Part shown: positions 42,029-50,756 of the stretch, one piece after another
How the letters are laid out: each line of letters opens with the position of its first letter
Position numbering within the stretch: position 1 is the stretch's first letter
Source of the DNA: an uncultured Prevotella sp.
GTDB lineage: Bacteria > Bacteroidota > Bacteroidia > Bacteroidales > Bacteroidaceae
DNA: 64,000 nt
Direction: 5' to 3'
Assembly: GCA_900770395.1 (NCBI GenBank)
Contig: CAAGKM010000015.1
Coordinates: 1-64,000, forward strand
Program-made: the position numbers and the translations under genes
The notes under the pieces: model-generated
Databases searched by the model: none
Told to the model about the DNA's origin: nothing
The model's input: the letters and a program-made list of their open reading frames with translations, nothing else

Positions 42029-42904
42029 TCAGTGCTGCATACGTCCGTATTCTGTCCAATATGGTTTTAATGTGTCTTGAAGCCAACGCACCACCTCAGG
42101 AAACGACAGGGCACTATTGATAGTAGCCTTCCTCAGGAAAGCTGTCCATCGAACCTGCATCTGAGGATGGTCGGGGAAGTCTTCCCTGAAAAACATTGTG
42201 TCAGCATTATAGAGCGTGTGACGATTCTCAAAGGTTCTGTTGATTGCATCCTGCAAAATGGCAGTGTCGTATTGGAATGATGTGAGCAGGTGGTGGATGT
42301 CATAGTAGTCTTTCATACGGCTGCTTTGGTCAGCCAAATCTATGATAGCATGCATCTTCTCTGCAATTACGGTTTCTGTGGAGTAAGCAAGGATGCTTGC
42401 TTCGGGCAGTCCCTCCAACAACAGAGGGTAATCTAATGAAACAGGATGCGGTGTCACTACATCACCAAATCCTACGTCCATCGTGAGCACTTGCGCGATT
42501 GTGTCCATTGTTACGGGAATGCTCAGACGGACACCATGGTAATCCTTGAACTCTGTGATGTTCTGGGTGACAATCTTGTCGCAGGCAAACTGTACACCAT
42601 CCTCTTTGCAATCAACCGCACATATCTCGCGGAACGCCTCGGCTATGCGCTCTCCATCATTGCTGATGTGAGTGCCAAGAAAGTCTATGTCCAATGTGGG
42701 ACGGGCGGCAAACCTCTCGTATGCGTACATCAGCGCACCGCCCTTCAGATAGAAGTTATTACGATAACGTGTCTGGGAAATACGGTACAGCAGACGCTCC
42801 TGAAAGTATCTGGTCAGGATGGTCTGATAGAACACTTCCTCCTGCTTGGCTACATTGAGTAGCCTTGCCCTGATGGATTTTCCATAGTTTTTGATTTCAC
42901 TCAT
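42029..42904 (-). CDS. AbiEii-family nucleotidyltransferase toxin
   Basis: A 291-residue DUF1814/AbiEii toxin: FYLKGGALMYAY and RPTLDIDFLG give the nucleotidyltransferase GG/GS and Asp-x-Asp motifs; AEKMHAIIDL and RMKDYYDIHHL are the other family motifs. AbiEii proteins modify RNA (tRNA for the related MenT family) and stop growth when unrestrained, giving phage abortive infection or element stabilisation. The start overlaps the antitoxin stop by 4 bp (ATGA). It is cargo of the second mobile element. Confidence 0.9.
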   Translation of the reverse strand: MSEIKNYGKSIRARLLNVAKQEEVFYQTILTRYFQERLLYRISQTRYRNNFYLKGGALMYAYERFAARPTLDIDFLGTHISNDGERIAEAFREICAVDCKEDGVQFACDKIVTQNITEFKDYHGVRLSIPVTMDTIAQVLTMDVGFGDVVTPHPVSLDYPLLLEGLPEASILAYSTETVIAEKMHAIIDLADQSSRMKDYYDIHHLLTSFQYDTAILQDAINRTFENRHTLYNADTMFFREDFPDHPQMQVRWTAFLRKATINSALSFPEVVRWLQDTLKPYWTEYGRMQH

Positions 42905-43473
42905 AGCTTTAGTGCAATATACTGTTCAAGGATTCTTCTTACTCTCAGTTTGTCGGCATAGTCAAAAAGCAGGGAAAGGTTTCTGCCGGGTAGTGCCAGA
43001 TAGCTGTTTACCACTTCGGCACAAACGTCCATACCGACCTTGTTGCGGTATTTCACGGTATCACATACGCATCGTTCCTTATTGTATATATGGATGCGAT
43101 AGCCGCTGACTATCTGTTCTTCGATACCTATGTCAAACATCGTGTCAGTGATGTGGTGCAGTTCGATTTTGGGGAAGACAGGGAGCGTGACTTTCCTGCC
43201 TCTCTTCACGGCAATGTGGTAGGCTTGTGGCAGCGAGGTGGTAAGTCCATGCACATTCCATGCGGAGAAAAGGCATAGCACTCCACCCGGAACAATGGCT
43301 TCCACATCAATCATAGTGTCGGCCAACTGTTCGGCAGTGGCATACACCCCGCGCTTAATGCGTACAGTATCACCATCACGCACGCTGTCCAGCAGTTTGT
43401 AGTATGCTGCCCTTCCTTCTTCTTTTACCATTCCTGAGGAGGTAAAACTGTTGCTGTATCTCTTGCCTTCCAT
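42901..43473 (-). CDS. AbiEi-family antitoxin
   Basis: With start ATG 43473 the protein is 190 residues: N-terminal winged helix (RIKRGVYATAEQLADTM) and a C-terminal antitoxin domain (VPGGVLCLFSAWNVHGL, PVFPKIELHHIT, IYNKERCVCDTVKYRNKVGM). The longer frame up to 43596 is unlikely because a TAACTTTG promoter (43497-43504) sits inside it. AbiEi represses the operon and neutralises AbiEii; translational overlap with the toxin fits a type IV toxin-antitoxin pair. Confidence 0.88.
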   Translation of the reverse strand: MEGKRYSNSFTSSGMVKEEGRAAYYKLLDSVRDGDTVRIKRGVYATAEQLADTMIDVEAIVPGGVLCLFSAWNVHGLTTSLPQAYHIAVKRGRKVTLPVFPKIELHHITDTMFDIGIEEQIVSGYRIHIYNKERCVCDTVKYRNKVGMDVCAEVVNSYLALPGRNLSLLFDYADKLRVRRILEQYIALKL

Positions 43474-43496
43474 GCCTTTATACTTTATTTTGCGTA

Positions 43497-43504
43497 CAAA
43501 GTTA
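43497..43504 (-). promoter_or_regulatory. Promoter -7 box (TAACTTTG) of abiE operon
   Basis: Minus strand, 23 bp before ATG 43473; decides the start codon of the antitoxin gene. Confidence 0.65.
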
Positions 43505-43607
43505 CTACATTTATTTCTAATTGTAGTCTGATTGTTCAGAAATATACTCATTAGCCATGAAAAATTAACATATATTTGACAGTTTGGCACCTCCAAATGG
43601 CTTTGTA

Positions 43608-44699
43608 TCAGATAATCTTACCTATGTCGTTCCGAAGTTGTTCGAGTATCTTTTGGTTCGCATCGCTTTCAATGTACCGACACAATTGCTTCTTGTTATC
43701 CTTCTCCAACAGCTGTGTTTCTGTTCCAGCCAGTTTCCCCACTGCCTGTCTGAGGGAGTGCTCGCTAAGGAGTTCACTGACATCGGAGAACTGTCTTGTC
43801 ATGGCAGTGGCATATTCCACTCCATTGAGAAGAGACAGTCGGAGTGGCATTTCCTTCAGTACGAAATATGGCAGAGCCTGCAGCATGGCAGACTGATGGG
43901 TTGTGACGTAACTACGGATGTAGGATATGACAGCCTCACCGCTGTCTGCTGGCAGATAGTCTATAAGAGGACATGCCTTGGACTTCTTCCGTCCGGGAGT
44001 TAAATGTTGTACATTCTCCGTTGCCGCTTCCGGCAGTGGGGCTGCTTCCGTTCCAGAATCAATGTCTTTCACCGCATCCCGCAAAGCCCATTCGCCTGTT
44101 GCAGCATCTTTATTGGCTTTCTCCATAGCGAAATAGCTTTCCCAGTCTTCCTTTGTCCGATAACCGCCCTTGATGCTGACGGCAATGACACTTCTTGAAG
44201 CCAAAGAGCATTTAATCCTGTCGATACGCTCTATATGGGGATTTGACATCTGTTTCTCCAACATTGCCATCATGCTTTCAAAACTCTTTCCGTAAAACAG
44301 CCAACTCAACAAAAGAGGAGCGGAGAGCCTGACTTTCATATTTGGCTTCATGCCAATCATACGTTTGGCTATGTTCATCCATTTGCACTTTTTCTCTGTG
44401 TCAGGAACAGGCTCGGAAAACATTTCGTCAATCTTCTGTGGAAGGTTCTCTTTGGAGACCAGTATAAAAATGGAGTCAAATGTCTCATCTCCATCATCGC
44501 CCCACGAAAGTTCCCATTCCCTTGCGATATGCCGCATCTGACCGCTTACTGCCTTGAATATCTGATAATAGAAGGTCTCGTCACAGTTTGTCATGATGCG
44601 GGCAAACTCGTTATACTCTTCCCTGTGTTCGTTCTTCCATTTGAGGACTCCGGCTTTGAACACCTCAAACTTTTCCTTGTTCTCTTTGTCCTTCATCAT
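43608..44699 (-). CDS. Element-borne protein next to integrases, unknown (DUF6043-like?)
   Basis: A 363-residue, mostly helical, charged protein with no signal peptide; one short hydrophobic segment (VRLSAPLLLSWLFYG). Similar uncharacterised proteins sit next to integrase pairs in other Bacteroidota elements; from memory it may belong to DUF6043, but I cannot verify this. Its ATG is 3 bp from the stop of the upstream integrase gene, so it is probably part of the integrase operon and could influence excision. Confidence 0.6.
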   Translation of the reverse strand: MMKDKENKEKFEVFKAGVLKWKNEHREEYNEFARIMTNCDETFYYQIFKAVSGQMRHIAREWELSWGDDGDETFDSIFILVSKENLPQKIDEMFSEPVPDTEKKCKWMNIAKRMIGMKPNMKVRLSAPLLLSWLFYGKSFESMMAMLEKQMSNPHIERIDRIKCSLASRSVIAVSIKGGYRTKEDWESYFAMEKANKDAATGEWALRDAVKDIDSGTEAAPLPEAATENVQHLTPGRKKSKACPLIDYLPADSGEAVISYIRSYVTTHQSAMLQALPYFVLKEMPLRLSLLNGVEYATAMTRQFSDVSELLSEHSLRQAVGKLAGTETQLLEKDNKKQLCRYIESDANQKILEQLRNDIGKII

Positions 44700-44702
44700 A
44701 TG

Positions 44703-46034
44703 TCAGTCGAGCAGGTTTACAAGTTCTTTCTTCATTTCATCGTCTATCTTGCGGTAGCGGGCAAAGGCACGGCTTCCCTCGGAGTGTCCCGACATAGATG
44801 CTATCAGATTGGGGTCCTTCACCTGCTTGTAGAGGTTGCCTATGAAAGTCTTGCGTGCCGTATGGCTTGTGGCGACCTCCCAAAGCGGACGTGCCTCGTC
44901 CTGCCTGGTCTTTGGATTCAGTGTCCGAACCATACGGTCTATGCCTACATGTTTGAGGATGCGCTTGATCATCTTGTTGTACATGGTCTGCGTGAAGCGT
45001 GGCAACAGGGCATCATCAAGGTCGGTGTAACGCGCAAGTATGTCCTTGGCCTTTTGGTTGAGAGGTACACGTACTGTGTTGGCGTGCTCGTGCTTGGTCT
45101 TCTGGGGAATATACTCAATGCACCCATCTACAAGGTTTGCCTTGGTCAGCGAGTTAAGGTCACTCACACGGCATCCTATCAGACACTGGAACATGAATAC
45201 GTCACGATATACGGCATAGCATGGGGCAAGTCCGCTAAGGTCGGCATAATATACCTTGTCACGCTCCTCCAGGTTCAGAAAGAACGGGTCGCCATACATG
45301 GGCTGGGCTATCTGGTATTGGTCAAAGGGATTGTTCTTGGTCATGCCCTTCTTGATGCACCATTTGATGACGGTGCGGATTCTGTAGAAGCAGCCTGTGA
45401 TGCTGTTCTCGGAACGTTTCCATTTGTATTTGCTCTCGGGGATGTCCCTGTAAAAAAGAGGAAACTGCTCGCCATAGGAATGCTCCTCCTGCATCCATCG
45501 CTTTAAGTCGCGCAGGTCATCTGCGGTTATCGTGTCAACGTTGAGCTGGAATCCACGGCGGTGCATCACTTCCATTTGGAAGCGCTCGTACCTGCCAATC
45601 TTGTCTATGTTGGCAAGATGATGCTTGCGGCTGTCCGATGCCAGTATAGTCTCGTCAACATAGTGCTGTATCTGTGTCACCAAGCGGTACTCGTCACTCT
45701 TGCTCCCAGCATGGGTGTTGATACAGGGGTGGTGGTATTCCTCTATCAAGGCTTGCAGCCACTTGCCGTCCACCCCTCGGTGGTATTCCCTGGCAATGAG
45801 GCGTGTGATGTTCTGTATCTCCTCGTCAAACTTCATGCGTTTCTCGTCCGAGACGAGTGCCACACGGGATTTATACCCCTGCTTCTCCGCACTCCAGTGG
45901 TTGGGACTGATGGAGAGCTCGCTTGCCGCCTTGATATCTACGCCTCCCTTGTCACGCAGGCGGAAATACACCCGTGCGAGGTCGGTGACGTTGTTCTTCG
46001 ATGCGGTCTTCCTTATAAATGCGGTCACTTTCAT
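44703..46034 (-). CDS. Tyrosine recombinase, second of tandem pair
   Basis: A 443-residue integrase with N-terminal arm-binding domain (MKVTAFIRKTASKNNVTDLA), core-binding domain (~110-220) and catalytic domain: Arg in CLIGCRVSDLNSL, HTARKTF (His-x-x-Arg), SGHSEGSRAFARYRKID with the His and the probable nucleophile Tyr. Closely related to the neighbouring integrase (the C-terminal ~60 residues are nearly the same pattern). It starts 15 bp after the stop of that gene. Two different tyrosine recombinases in tandem may be needed for integration or for different att partners. Confidence 0.92.
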   Translation of the reverse strand: MKVTAFIRKTASKNNVTDLARVYFRLRDKGGVDIKAASELSISPNHWSAEKQGYKSRVALVSDEKRMKFDEEIQNITRLIAREYHRGVDGKWLQALIEEYHHPCINTHAGSKSDEYRLVTQIQHYVDETILASDSRKHHLANIDKIGRYERFQMEVMHRRGFQLNVDTITADDLRDLKRWMQEEHSYGEQFPLFYRDIPESKYKWKRSENSITGCFYRIRTVIKWCIKKGMTKNNPFDQYQIAQPMYGDPFFLNLEERDKVYYADLSGLAPCYAVYRDVFMFQCLIGCRVSDLNSLTKANLVDGCIEYIPQKTKHEHANTVRVPLNQKAKDILARYTDLDDALLPRFTQTMYNKMIKRILKHVGIDRMVRTLNPKTRQDEARPLWEVATSHTARKTFIGNLYKQVKDPNLIASMSGHSEGSRAFARYRKIDDEMKKELVNLLD

Positions 46035-46049
46035 AGTCTGTATGCTTGC

Positions 46050-47366
46050 TTAGTTTATCATATCAACGAGTTTGCGCTTCATGTCATCGTCAATGTTGCG
46101 GTAGCGGGCAAAGGCACGGCTCCCCTCCACATGTCCGGACATGGACGCAATCAGATTAGGGTCGGGTACCTGCTTGTAAAGATTGCCGACAAAAGTCTTT
46201 CGCGCCGTATGGCTCGATGCCACCTCATACAAAGGCTTTTGCACGGTCTTGTAGCCGTGAGTGTCAAGCACCGTCACCATCCTGTCAATCCCGCAATGCT
46301 TCAGCAGTTCCCTTATACCGCTATTATAGGTATAGACGGGTTTGAACGGAAACAGTTTGTCCGTATCAGAGTTCTCATATTTGGAAAGTATTCTTAGCGC
46401 TTTCTCATGCAAGGGTACTCTTACTGTCTTTGCCTCGCATTTCTTTGTCTTCTGTGGCATATACTCCACAAAGCCGTTCTTCACGTTATCCCATGTCAGA
46501 CGGTACAGGTCACCAACACGACAGCCTATATAGCAGTGAAAGACAAATATGTCACGGATGACCTCCAACTGGGGATAGGACGAGAGGTCTGCATCATAGA
46601 GAATGTTACGTTCCTCGATGGAAAGATAGAAAGGGTCACCATATACGGGGACTTTGCATCCATACTGCAGGAAGGCCTCATTGCTTGTATAGCCCATCTT
46701 CTTGCACCAATGGAGAAACACACAAAGAAGATTCATCGTGTTTATGATGGTTGTGCTTGACTTCTCCTTAGGCTTGTATTGTGCAGGGATATAATCCTTG
46801 TAGAAGTCTGGATGTTCAAGATACAGCAGGTGCTCATTGACTACATAGTCACGGAAGTCGTTCATGTCTTCCAGAGAGATTGTCTCGACAAAAAGGTTGA
46901 ACTCCTTGTCCCCCATAATTTCATGGTTGTAGGCCACATACCTTGTTAACTTACGGTACAGGTTCTCTATCTGCCCCTTGGTCTGCTTTGTTCCCTCATG
47001 CCGGCTGATATACTCTGAAAGTCTTGTCAGCAGGTTGGGATGCTTACGCTCATACGCGAGATTCGGATGGAGCACATCCTCGATGGCCTGTCTCAGCCAG
47101 TCTCCGTCTGCATTGTTCCGGTCAAAGGATGTTTCTATCTGTTCAATGATGGCGGCAATCTGTTCGGGAATGCGTTTCTGTTCATTCTTGTCCACAATGG
47201 TGTTCCTGCGATACCTTAGCGCATTGCCGTCCCAATACTTATCTACCACCTGCAACATAGAGGCGACCTTGATGTCGATTTCCTTGTCGCGCACACGGAA
47301 ACAGATGCAGGAAACACCTTGTTTCCCGTTCCCCTTTGTCTCTTTGAGATATACGCTTGCCTTCAT
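46050..47366 (-). CDS. Tyrosine recombinase, first of tandem pair
   Basis: A 438-residue integrase, paralogous to the next gene: MKASVYLKETKGNGKQGVSC as arm-binding N-terminus, core-binding domain to ~220, and catalytic motifs CYIGCRVGDLYRL, HTARKTF, SGHVEGSRAFARYRNID. Its TAACTTTG promoter (47396-47403, minus strand) lies 29 bp upstream. It is the first gene transcribed inward from the element's right side, so the attachment site is expected between it and 47811. Confidence 0.92.
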   Translation of the reverse strand: MKASVYLKETKGNGKQGVSCICFRVRDKEIDIKVASMLQVVDKYWDGNALRYRRNTIVDKNEQKRIPEQIAAIIEQIETSFDRNNADGDWLRQAIEDVLHPNLAYERKHPNLLTRLSEYISRHEGTKQTKGQIENLYRKLTRYVAYNHEIMGDKEFNLFVETISLEDMNDFRDYVVNEHLLYLEHPDFYKDYIPAQYKPKEKSSTTIINTMNLLCVFLHWCKKMGYTSNEAFLQYGCKVPVYGDPFYLSIEERNILYDADLSSYPQLEVIRDIFVFHCYIGCRVGDLYRLTWDNVKNGFVEYMPQKTKKCEAKTVRVPLHEKALRILSKYENSDTDKLFPFKPVYTYNSGIRELLKHCGIDRMVTVLDTHGYKTVQKPLYEVASSHTARKTFVGNLYKQVPDPNLIASMSGHVEGSRAFARYRNIDDDMKRKLVDMIN

Positions 47367-47395
47367 GTTCTTGTCGGTTTTATGTTTTCTGGGTG

Positions 47396-47403
47396 CAAAG
47401 TTA
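47396..47403 (-). promoter_or_regulatory. Promoter -7 box (TAACTTTG) of integrase operon
   Basis: Minus-strand TAACTTTGCACCC, 29 bp before ATG 47366. From 47404 to 47811 there is no gene; the stretch holds the GGTGCTTTAAGCACC palindrome (47617-47631) and a CCCCACGAATGGGG hairpin (near 47763-47776). Confidence 0.6.
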
Positions 47404-47616
47404 ATACATTTCCCGTAAATGTTCCCAATAATCCCAAATAAACTTGCAGGCGATTAAAAAGATTTAAGATATTGTTCCCATGATAAAGTAAGCTAAAACA
47501 CTTGTAAATCAATTGCTTTATTTGCAGTTGTTATGCTTTTCTTTCTATTTTCTTTCCTTTGTTTTCAATTGCTTTTGATTGGTTTAAGTTCCACGCTTTT
47601 TTTATGTTTTATCCCC

Positions 47617-47631
47617 GGTGCTTTAAGCACC
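47617..47631. repeat. 15-bp palindrome, possible element-end signal
   Basis: GGTGCTTTAAGCACC: 7-bp arms around a central T, in the gene-free region between the integrase promoter and the next plus-strand gene. Confidence 0.4.
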
Positions 47632-47811
47632 AATATCAAATCATCATTAATTTAGAAGTTGTGCCCGACACGGATTATAGGGTATTGAATTATGGGGGAA
47701 AAAGCAAGACACGGCTAAAAGGATTAATCTTTCGGTAAGAGCATCCGAACGATAGAAAGTTGCCCCACGAATGGGGAAATGTGAAACTTATAACAAACAA
47801 TACATTTTATT

Positions 47812-48789
47812 ATGATTAAAAATTTCTATAACAAATACACAGATGACCAGAAAGTAAGTTTCTGGGTAGTGGTAAGCAACATCTTTTTAGTGGTATTCTC
47901 ATTTGGATTGGGATTGCTTATCCAAGACTCCATGCTAAATAAAACACAGGAAATGAATAAAGTCTTGGCTCAATATGAGTATGGAAGTAAGATCTTTCCG
48001 GCTGTAAAAGCCATATACGGCAATAGTGCTTCCGAGATATTGCTGGAGCTGAACGAGTGGAAAAACATAGAGAACGAGGACAGTACGGTGTATTCTCTGA
48101 AAAAAATCTACACCAATCACACTACCGCCTATTTTAATACTGTTGACACTCTCGTGAAGGTAATGGGAGAGCTAAAACACTATTATCCTGATTATTATGA
48201 CACAATAAGCTGCAATAATTCTAAGTTGATTTTCAGCTCTACACTGCTAAGGTTCTTTACAGCGTTGAAGCAACGGGACGGAGATATTGACTCCATAGGT
48301 CATAATTATATTGATAGAATCAAATCCAATCCTGATTTGTTCATATATGGCAATGGCATTCCTGACATGAAGGAGTATGACGAATTACAATTCAAACTTG
48401 ACTCTTTGAAACAGGAGTTCCAAGAAGTGAAGGCACTGGAGGACTCTTCTAAAATCCACATACCTGAATTAGTAGAGGCCGTGAAAGGGTTTAACGACAG
48501 CAGGTTCTCCGATCTTGAAGATGTACTAATCCCTGCAATGAATAAAGCATTATTGAAAAACATACTTGTCTTGGAGGAACTGAAGACAAAGAACGCTGAA
48601 TTCGGCAAAGGAAAAGACATAAAATCATTTTTTACATTTGAATGGCTTGCATTTGCCGTAGCCATATTCCTTGCCATTTGCATTTCCATCTTTTTTGCAA
48701 TACGTATTTTCCCAAGAAAGATTAACAGAAATCACACATCGCAGGAGTATGAGATGTTAAAAAAGAAGTTAGCAGAATATGAACAATAA
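47812..48789 (+). CDS. Membrane protein with two terminal helices, unknown
   Basis: A 325-residue protein with a transmembrane helix near the N-terminus (VSNIFLVVFSFGLGLLI, ~21-37) and another near the C-terminus (WLAFAVAIFLAICISIFFAI, ~280-300), separated by ~240 mostly helical residues that should lie in the periplasm. A short basic/coiled cytoplasmic tail ends in EMLKKKLAEYEQ. The layout resembles sensor or chemoreceptor-like input domains, but no signalling domain follows and I recognise no family. It is 21 bp upstream of the Sel1/zinc-finger gene and probably co-transcribed with it. Confidence 0.65.
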   Translation: MIKNFYNKYTDDQKVSFWVVVSNIFLVVFSFGLGLLIQDSMLNKTQEMNKVLAQYEYGSKIFPAVKAIYGNSASEILLELNEWKNIENEDSTVYSLKKIYTNHTTAYFNTVDTLVKVMGELKHYYPDYYDTISCNNSKLIFSSTLLRFFTALKQRDGDIDSIGHNYIDRIKSNPDLFIYGNGIPDMKEYDELQFKLDSLKQEFQEVKALEDSSKIHIPELVEAVKGFNDSRFSDLEDVLIPAMNKALLKNILVLEELKTKNAEFGKGKDIKSFFTFEWLAFAVAIFLAICISIFFAIRIFPRKINRNHTSQEYEMLKKKLAEYEQ

Positions 48790-48810
48790 CAAAATAAAAC
48801 GTTTAGAACG

Positions 48811-50259
48811 ATGAAACACTATAATTATATTTCTTTTTTATTGATTTTTATGTCTTTCTTATTAGCGGCAGACTTGACTCCGTGCATGGCAGTGTCTCCC
48901 CAGAAGGCAAAAACGAAGGTAGTCGCAAAACGGCCGGTGTCTAAAACCGTAAAGAAGCGACCTGCGTCAAAGACCGTGAAGAAATGTCCGATATCATCCC
49001 AGTCTCCCACCCAAACATTGATGCGTAAAGCACAGAATGGAGATGCGGAAGCACAATATGAACTTGGAAGGAATTATTATTATGGGCGGGAAAACTTTCC
49101 GAAAGATCTGGATAAAGGGATAATGTGGTGGAAGAAAGCTGCAGCACAAAACTATGCAGAAGCGTGTTATATACTATCGTTGACCCTAAAAGACGAAGAA
49201 GAGAAACTCTTTTATGCAAGGAAAGGAGCTTCACTGAACAATGCTGATTGTTATGAACAACTTTGTTGTATTTATAGAGATAAAGAAGAATACAAACATC
49301 TTCTCGGTCCAATGTATTTAAAGACGGTGGAATTAGGCATCAATCATGGTGGTACATTTGCATACTTGGGTATGGCATACCAATATGGAGGATATGGCCT
49401 ACCCAAAGACAAAAGCAAGGCTCTTTTCTGGTATAAAAAATATTGTGATTCTTTATATTCAGATTATTTGGAAAATAGGAATGTCGAGTATAAAAAAAAC
49501 TTACAACATTTCGTAAAAGTAATAAAAGATGAATTCAACTATGACTACGATCCAGCCCTTCATGTGGATGAAGATAAGCGATGGTTAAAAGAAAGAACCT
49601 TGCCTTCGGATGGTGGAAGTTCGCCACGCAGAAGTGTAGCTTCATCTGTTAGTTCTGGTACAATGAGGTATCATTACACCAAAAGCGGGCGCGGTCAGTC
49701 GCAGAATACCGGTCAATGGACAGACTCGTCAGGCCCGGAAGTGTGTAATGTGGAATTTGGAGACAATGGAATAACCATCAATGGAATTTATTATGACTAT
49801 GTAAGGACATCCGGTAAGTGGAAAGTTTATGGCGGACTTACCATGAGTTTTGGCGGAACCACTACAATAACTTATTATTATGTGGATTCCAACAAGAACA
49901 TGAAACAGGTACAAACGAGTTCTGGTCCTTATTCTTCGGACACTTTTGTTTACCCGATGTCCCGCAATGGTGACCCAACTCCGCAGGGAAGTGGTGTGGC
50001 GAGTGGTCAGTCTTACGGCTCTGGCAACAGCTATTCTAATGGGAATAGTAAGAAATCATTAGAGGAACGGAGAAGAGACAATTTGAATCGTGGCGCAGGA
50101 GACAGCTGCAGTCTCTGTAAAGGTACAGGCAAATGTTTTAATTGTAACGGGAAAAAAACTGCGAGCTACTATGGAACTATAAAGGTTTGCAAGTCATGTG
50201 ATGGAACCGGTATTTGTTCTCTATGCCATGGTACAAAGGTTGCTTCATGGAACAGATGA
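48811..50259 (+). CDS. Exported Sel1-repeat protein with DnaJ-type zinc finger
   Basis: A 482-residue protein with signal peptide (ISFLLIFMSFLLAADLTPCM), a basic KTVKKRPASKTVKK repeat stretch (~30-65), Sel1-like repeats at ~70-220 (AQNGDAEAQYELGRNYYYG, KDLDKGIMWWKKAAAQ, GLPKDKSKALFWYKKY), a Gly/Ser-rich beta region (~270-400) and a C-terminal cysteine cluster. The cluster has four CxxC pairs (Cys433/436, 442/445, 460/463, 469/472) in CxxCxGxG arrangement like the DnaJ zinc domain. Sel1 repeats mediate protein-protein contacts; a DnaJ-like zinc centre on an exported protein suggests a periplasmic or surface scaffold or chaperone. Function unknown; paired with the membrane protein upstream. Confidence 0.8.
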   Translation: MKHYNYISFLLIFMSFLLAADLTPCMAVSPQKAKTKVVAKRPVSKTVKKRPASKTVKKCPISSQSPTQTLMRKAQNGDAEAQYELGRNYYYGRENFPKDLDKGIMWWKKAAAQNYAEACYILSLTLKDEEEKLFYARKGASLNNADCYEQLCCIYRDKEEYKHLLGPMYLKTVELGINHGGTFAYLGMAYQYGGYGLPKDKSKALFWYKKYCDSLYSDYLENRNVEYKKNLQHFVKVIKDEFNYDYDPALHVDEDKRWLKERTLPSDGGSSPRRSVASSVSSGTMRYHYTKSGRGQSQNTGQWTDSSGPEVCNVEFGDNGITINGIYYDYVRTSGKWKVYGGLTMSFGGTTTITYYYVDSNKNMKQVQTSSGPYSSDTFVYPMSRNGDPTPQGSGVASGQSYGSGNSYSNGNSKKSLEERRRDNLNRGAGDSCSLCKGTGKCFNCNGKKTASYYGTIKVCKSCDGTGICSLCHGTKVASWNR

Positions 50260-50545
50260 TTAGCCTGTAAGTAAAAGATGGTGTATCAATTATCTGGGCT
50301 TAGATTTCAAAATCTATGCCCAGATTTTTGTTCTGCATATATCATTAAATCTCCTCGATGTTAGCAGGTGTGATAACCTTGTATTCTGCACTGGGATAAG
50401 CGGTGAGGAAGATAATGCATATCTTTGGAAAGACAAAGAAAAAAGGGGAAGAAAGAAGTAAAAAACTATGATTTATCCGAGAAAGTTATGACTTTCTCGG
50501 AATATGTGCAATGATAGTCAGCGGTGAAACGGATGGCTGAATCGG

Positions 50546-50670
50546 CGATTGGTGACTCTGAATCATCGATTGGCAATTCTAAATGCTTGATTGGCGTTTC
50601 TAAATGTATCGTTTAGGATTCTATTCTCAACGTTTGCGATTCTAAACGTATCGTTTAGAAAAATATATCG
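50546..50670. repeat. 21-bp minisatellite
   Basis: About six units with a strict 21-bp period begin at 50546, 50567, 50588, 50609, 50630 and 50651 (CGATTGGCAATTCTAAATGC-like, drifting to TCGTTTAGGATTCTATTCTC-like). Two units combine into a palindrome, TTCTAAACG-TAT-CGTTTAGAA at 50640-50660. On the minus strand the repeat reads as a 7-residue motif (NDTFRIA), part of a frame at 50563-50760 that I do not accept as a gene. The rest of 50260-50545 shows nothing I recognise. Confidence 0.7.
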
Positions 50671-50756
50671 CACGTTTGTGGGGACTCGTCCGACCTGTCT
50701 GACTCGTCCGACCACCCGTGCGCAGCCAAGCTTTAAGCACTGAATATTATTTTTTT

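Larger units (their letters stand above)
37171..47810. mobile_element. Second integrative mobilizable element
   Basis: A coherent set on the minus strand: two tandem tyrosine recombinases, an unknown protein, AbiE toxin-antitoxin cargo, HTH protein, DUF3987 and DUF6371 replication-type proteins, an oriT-like inverted repeat and a MobV relaxase. No conjugation machinery is present. The left limit is set by the AraC stop, one base from the relaxase stop; the right limit is somewhere in the gene-free 47404-47811 stretch, which contains a 15-bp palindrome (GGTGCTTTAAGCACC, 47617-47631). I found no convincing direct repeat for the ends. Confidence 0.65.

Noticed and set aside
45561..46397. 278-codon plus-strand frame
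   Set aside because: Antisense to both integrase genes, whose motifs are unambiguous.
50546..50670. Possible CRISPR array or att cluster
   Set aside because: Contiguous 21-bp period with drift and no spacers.
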